Origin: Actinomycetota bacterium
GTDB lineage: Bacteria; Actinomycetota; Actinomycetes; S36-B12; UBA5976
Length of the DNA: 7,408 nucleotides
Reading direction: 5' to 3'
Assembly (NCBI GenBank): GCA_009702945.1
Contig: WLGZ01000040.1
Coordinates: forward strand, 1-7,408
The stretch's first letter is position 1. Every line of letters begins with the position of its first letter. The position numbers and the translations under genes were made by a program. Below the pieces are notes generated by a model. It was not told the origin of the DNA. It made no database searches and saw nothing but the letters and a program-made list of their open reading frames with translations. Positions 6,669 to 7,408 of this stretch are shown here, one piece after another.

Positions 6669-7310
6669 CTACTTCTCTGTCTTCTTAGGGGCCGATGCAG
6701 GCGATTTCTTCGCCTTTGCATCGGAACTTGAAGTTGTTGAGGCTTTCTTAGCGGCTGGAGCTTTTTTAGCAGGAGCTGCCTTCTTCGCTGCCGATGCAGG
6801 CGCTTTAGTCGCCTTGGCATCGGAATCAGAAGATACAGCCTTTGCAGGTGCAGCCTTCTTTGCTGGAGCAGCAGCTTTCTTTGCAGCTGGTGCGGCTTCA
6901 GCTGCAGGAGCAGCAGCTTTCTTAGCAGCAGGTGCGGCCTTTACAGGAGCAGCCTTCTTTGCAACTACTGGCTTTGCCTTTGCAGTTGCTTTGTCACCAG
7001 CAGCGATCTTCTCGCTACCGATTGAAATAATTTGCACATCAGTTAGGTCTGAACGGTGTCCTTGACGACGACGGTAACCGGTCTTGTTCTTGTAACGAAG
7101 AATTTCGATTTTCGGTCCACGGTTGTGGTCAATAACTTCAGCGGTTACGGTGACGCCTTTAGCGTCGGTGTTGACCTTGTCGCCATCCACGATCAAAACA
7201 GTTGGAAGAATCACTGTCTCGCCTGGCTTGGCTTGAACGCGGTCAAGGCTAATTAGGTCGCCAACGGCAACTTTCTCCTGGCGGCCACCAGCACGAACGA
7301 TCGCGTACAC
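6669..7310 (-). CDS. rplU: 50S ribosomal protein bL21 with long Ala/Lys/Pro-rich C-terminal extension
   Basis: Residues 1-97 are a normal bL21, a 23S rRNA-binding protein of the large subunit. The N-terminus is YAIVRAGGRQEKV, and the C-terminal signature KNKTGYRRRQGHRSDLT is at 74-90. Usual bL21 length is about 100-105. Here a further 116 residues (98-213) follow, built of AAPAKK/AAKKA-type motifs with Ser/Asp patches, resembling histone H1-like or mycobacterial HupB tails. The tail contains two related Ser-Asp-Ala-Lys modules 33 codons apart. It is likely disordered and strongly basic, suited to rRNA or DNA contact; function unknown. The start is GTG at 7310, with AAGGAG at 7318-7323 spaced 7 nt. 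The frame is uninterrupted, so the tail does not look like a frameshift artefact. rpmA follows after 9 nt. Confidence 0.97.
   Translation of the reverse strand: MYAIVRAGGRQEKVAVGDLISLDRVQAKPGETVILPTVLIVDGDKVNTDAKGVTVTAEVIDHNRGPKIEILRYKNKTGYRRRQGHRSDLTDVQIISIGSEKIAAGDKATAKAKPVVAKKAAPVKAAPAAKKAAAPAAEAAPAAKKAAAPAKKAAPAKAVSSDSDAKATKAPASAAKKAAPAKKAPAAKKASTTSSSDAKAKKSPASAPKKTEK
6691..6725 (-). repeat. hairpin-forming direct repeat, copy 1, in the rplU tail
   Basis: A 35-nt unit that matches copy 2 (6790-6824) at 31 of 35 positions by eye. Each copy is also a near-inverted repeat: CCGATGCA plus GGCG face CGCC plus TGCATCGG around a 7-nt loop with a 2-nt bulge. It encodes a Ser-Asp-Ala-Lys-Ala module near the bL21 C-terminus. 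Confidence 0.6.
6790..6824 (-). repeat. hairpin-forming direct repeat, copy 2, in the rplU tail
   Basis: Second copy of the 35-nt unit, starting 99 nt (33 codons) from copy 1, so the reading frame is kept. Its stem retains CCGATGC/GCATCGG and GGCG/CGCC. It encodes Ser-Asp-Ala-Lys-Ala-Thr-Lys-Ala-Pro-Ala-Ser. Confidence 0.6.
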
Positions 7311-7317
7311 GAGGTAT

Positions 7318-7323
7318 CTCCTT
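7318..7323 (-). promoter_or_regulatory. Shine-Dalgarno of rplU, supporting its GTG start
   Basis: AAGGAG spaced 7 nt from the GTG at 7310, which begins the conserved YAIVRAGG segment of bL21. Confidence 0.8.
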
Positions 7324-7348
7324 GAACTAATGCTTGTTTCGGGTGAAA

Positions 7349-7397
7349 ACCCTAAGTCTTAAGCCTCATAAGGTTACGGACTCAAGGGCCTTAGGGT
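7349..7397 (-). promoter_or_regulatory. structured leader or operator-like dyad upstream of rplU
   Basis: In the minus-strand RNA, ACCCTAAG (7390-7397) pairs with CTTAGGGT (7349-7356) over 8 bp. Inside it, CTTGAG (7381-7386) pairs with CTTAAG (7358-7363) over 6 bp with one G-U, and CCT/AGG (7371-7373 with 7364-7366) closes a 4-nt loop. The G-U pair would be an A-C mismatch in a plus-strand transcript, favouring function in the rplU RNA. This may be a ribosomal-protein leader for autoregulation, or the end of an upstream transcript. It does not end in a good T-tract, so a plain terminator is less likely. Confidence 0.5.
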
Positions 7398-7400
7398 CAA
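7371..7400 (-). promoter_or_regulatory. candidate rplU promoter overlapping the leader structure
   Basis: TTGACC (7395-7400) and TAACCT (7371-7376) are spaced 18 nt on the minus strand. The first matches 5 of 6 bases of the -35 consensus; the second fits the loose TAnnnT -10 pattern of actinobacteria. If used, transcription would start near 7364, within the predicted stem, and the full hairpin could not form in RNA from this promoter. The two readings therefore compete. Confidence 0.3.
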
Positions 7401-7408
7401 ACCGAGAC

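Larger units (their letters stand above)
6672..7019 (-). repeat. low-complexity Ala/Lys/Pro-rich coding tract (bL21 tail)
   Basis: This stretch encodes bL21 residues 98-213, dominated by alanine, lysine and proline in irregular AAPAKKA units. The DNA is correspondingly repetitive (many GCAGC and TTCTT words on the plus strand), which makes replication slippage and length variation between strains plausible. The antisense strand stays open by composition but shows no gene-like features. Confidence 0.8.

Noticed and set aside
6658..7065. Plus-strand Ala/Phe-rich reading frame of 135 codons that looks like a membrane protein
   Set aside because: It is the antisense of the low-complexity bL21 tail; its openness and hydrophobicity follow from reverse-complemented Ala/Lys codons.
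1..7408. CRISPR, mobile element, toxin-antitoxin or defence system
   Set aside because: No spaced repeats, transposase, integrase, or small toxin-like gene pairs; all coding space is taken by housekeeping genes and the oxidase.

Overview
The window carries one conserved housekeeping cluster on the minus strand, read from right to left: rplU (bL21), rpmA (bL27), obg, proB, proA, nadD and a membrane-anchored LCP-like gene that runs off the left edge. This order (L21-L27-Obg-glutamate kinase-glutamylphosphate reductase-NadD-LytR/CPS-type protein) is a well-known actinobacterial arrangement. The moderate GC content by eye, compact overlaps (GTGA, TGATG, a 20-nt obg/proB overlap) and use of GTG and TTG starts fit a small-genome, low-to-moderate-GC actinobacterium, possibly a planktonic freshwater type. 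That last placement is inference; no rRNA or marker tree is available here.

Right part (about 6340-7408): a structured 98-nt region precedes rplU. It is followed by rplU, which has an unusually long Ala/Lys/Pro-rich C-terminal tail containing an internal duplication, and then by rpmA. A strong intrinsic terminator lies between rpmA and obg, ending only a few bases before the obg Shine-Dalgarno.

Middle (2468-6337): obg-proB-proA are tightly coupled by overlaps. Obg is a ribosome-assembly GTPase; ProB and ProA make glutamate-5-semialdehyde for proline synthesis. proC is not in the window.

Left part (1-2471): the only plus-strand gene, a flavin amine oxidase of the monomeric sarcosine oxidase/N-methyltryptophan oxidase family, sits between proA and nadD. 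Its stop overlaps the proA stop, and it diverges from nadD across 61 bp that hold a plausible leaderless nadD promoter. nadD (NAD synthesis) overlaps the start of an LCP-like membrane protein by 4 nt; that protein lacks the usual catalytic arginine segment.

I see no CRISPR array, mobile element, tRNA/rRNA gene or defence system. The unusual items are modest: the inserted oxidase with an altered active-site residue, the L21 tail with hairpin repeats, the rplU leader, the terminator in front of obg, and the degenerate LCP domain. No gap longer than 100 bases lacks a gene.
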